This document shows positions 3,973 to 5,067 of a stretch of DNA of 5,067 nt, in pieces. Positions within the stretch are counted from its first letter, which is position 1, and every line of letters starts with the position of its first letter. The DNA comes from CAZCWX01 sp964502465 (GTDB lineage: Bacteria; Desulfobacterota; Binatia; Bin18). Both the position numbers and the translations under genes were made by a program. Location of the stretch: contig CAZCWX010000392.1 in the NCBI GenBank assembly GCA_964502465.1, forward strand, positions 1 through 5,067, in the 5' to 3' direction. Below the pieces are notes generated by a model, which did not search any database, was not told where the DNA came from, and saw only the letters and a list, made by a program, of their open reading frames with translations.

Positions 3973-5067
3973 TTACTCTTTGACCCTTAAGGTCCATTGC
4001 CCCTTGTGCAGGTCAAAAACCGGGATGCGCGAACCTCCGCTGACCGGAATCCACACGTGGAAAGTGGAACCGTCTCCGACTGTACTTTCTACCGAGACCG
4101 ATCCCTCTAGCAGGTCGAGCAGCCGTTGGACGATGTGAAGCCCAAGCCCTGTGCCGATGTACGGCCGAGTGGAAGAACTATCCACCTGATAGAAAGGCTC
4201 AAAAATCCGCGAGAGGGCATCCGGTGGAATGCCGATTCCGCTGTCGGCTACACGAATTTCAACACCACCCTCATGACTGCAAGCCTGGATAGCGATACCC
4301 CCCTGTTCAGTGAATTTTACCGCGTTGCCAATCAGATTCTTCAGCACCACTTTCAGTTTGTCAGGATCGCTGTGGACAACCGGAAGATCGTGCGCGACGT
4401 GCAATACCCAGTCGAGACCCGATTGCTCTATGACATCTTGCATGTCCGCTTCGACTTCTTTGAGCAACTCCGGCACCCGAACCTCTTGCCTGACCACCGG
4501 CAACCGCCCCGCTTCCAGGCGACTGATCTCAAGCACAGAGGTGATGAGATCCTGTAGGGCACGGGCATTTCTTTTGATGCGTCGTAAGACGTCTTCTTGC
4601 TTCTTTGAGAGCGGGTCAAATTCTCCATCAAGAATCAGATCGGTGTAGCCCAAGACGATGTGCAGGGGAGTGCGCAGTTCATGCGACATGGTAGCCAAAA
4701 ACTCGCTCTTGGCTCGGCTGGCCGCTTCGGCTGCTTCTTTGACATTCCTCAGCGATTCTTCGCCCTGTTTCCGCTCGGTAACGTCTTCAGCGATCCCGAC
4801 GACGCGGTAGACCTCGCCTTGTTCATTCCGCACAGGAAAGGAGCGATCCCAAATCCAGCGCACTGCTCCATCCGGGCGCACGATCCGATACTCGGTGTTC
4901 GTAAACTCTCCTCCACATTGTCTCCTCAGCATCGCACGCACGCGTTGACGATCTTCTGGATAGATTGTCTCCAGCCATACCTGTGGATTTGTTAGGAGAC
5001 TCTCACACGAGCGCCCCCAAATCTCCGCATACGCGGGACTGACGTAGATGAGCAGGGACATTCCCGG
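3973..5067 (-). CDS. PAS-domain sensor histidine kinase, N-terminus beyond the window
   Basis: The visible 364 codons (two before the first Met at 5061) begin inside a PAS domain: PGMSLLIYVSPAYAEIWGR, with NPQVWLETIYPEDRQRV, then EYRIVRPDGAVRWIWDRSFPV and a PAC-type end (EVYRVVGIAEDVTERK). Counting from Met 5061, a coiled linker (99-118) leads to a HisKA dimerisation domain with SHELRTPLH, where H127 is the phosphate acceptor. The HATPase_c domain has the N box (NLIGNAVKFT, N246), the G1 box (DSGIGIP, 273-279), FEPFYQ, and the G2 box (GTGLGL, 303-308). All catalytic boxes are present. No receiver domain follows, so it must signal to a separate regulator, not in view. More sensor domains may lie upstream, because the frame stays open to the edge. 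The stimulus is unknown; PAS domains of this type often bind small ligands or cofactors. Confidence 0.95.
   Translation of the reverse strand, partial: PGMSLLIYVSPAYAEIWGRSCESLLTNPQVWLETIYPEDRQRVRAMLRRQCGGEFTNTEYRIVRPDGAVRWIWDRSFPVRNEQGEVYRVVGIAEDVTERKQGEESLRNVKEAAEAASRAKSEFLATMSHELRTPLHIVLGYTDLILDGEFDPLSKKQEDVLRRIKRNARALQDLITSVLEISRLEAGRLPVVRQEVRVPELLKEVEADMQDVIEQSGLDWVLHVAHDLPVVHSDPDKLKVVLKNLIGNAVKFTEQGGIAIQACSHEGGVEIRVADSGIGIPPDALSRIFEPFYQVDSSSTRPYIGTGLGLHIVQRLLDLLEGSVSVESTVGDGSTFHVWIPVSGGSRIPVFDLHKGQWTLRVKE

Noticed and set aside
4126..4995. Plus-strand frames of 111-143 codons
   Set aside because: They are antisense to the histidine kinase, whose catalytic boxes are fully conserved in the minus-strand frame.

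Overview
This is bacterial DNA, probably from an environmental, moderately GC-rich lineage. The Yip1-type membrane protein and the PAS-type sensor kinase would fit Methylomirabilota, Rokubacteria or Nitrospirota, but that placement is only a guess because no marker gene is present. The window has a mobile, patchwork left half (1 to about 2490) and an ordinary chromosomal right half (2498-5067, all genes on the minus strand).

Left half. Positions 1-282 are the 5' part (domain I) of a group II intron on the minus strand. Its body, including any reverse transcriptase, lies beyond the left edge. Next to its 5' splice site is an integron attC-like stem-loop (283-375), and 16 bases later begins a GTG-started gene for an HNH-nuclease fusion protein (391-1089). 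Its stop codon lies in a second attC-like core sequence. At exactly that point the 3' end (domains V and VI) of a second minus-strand group II intron begins (1089 to roughly 1200). The HNH gene therefore looks like one integron cassette trapped between two attC-targeting introns. The right-hand intron is truncated and has no reverse transcriptase gene.

Beyond a composition change near 1270 lies an open frame ending in a Cys/Thr-rich duplicated tail (1227-1598). It resembles the core of a ribosomally made, modified peptide (RiPP) precursor, but no modifying enzyme is visible. A HicB-HicA toxin-antitoxin pair follows (1700-2097), also bracketed by complementary cassette-like core sequences. Then come a decayed IS66-like transposase C-terminus (2118-2363) and an AT-rich coding fragment without a start (2342-2491).

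Right half. Three minus-strand genes read right to left: a PAS-HisKA-HATPase sensor histidine kinase (3973 to beyond the right edge), a secreted 242-residue protein of unknown function whose real start is a GTG at 3871 behind a strong ribosome binding site, and a five-helix Yip1-type membrane protein (2498-3058). The gaps of 101 and 84 bases allow co-transcription but do not prove it. The plus-strand mobile block converges on this minus-strand set near 2490.
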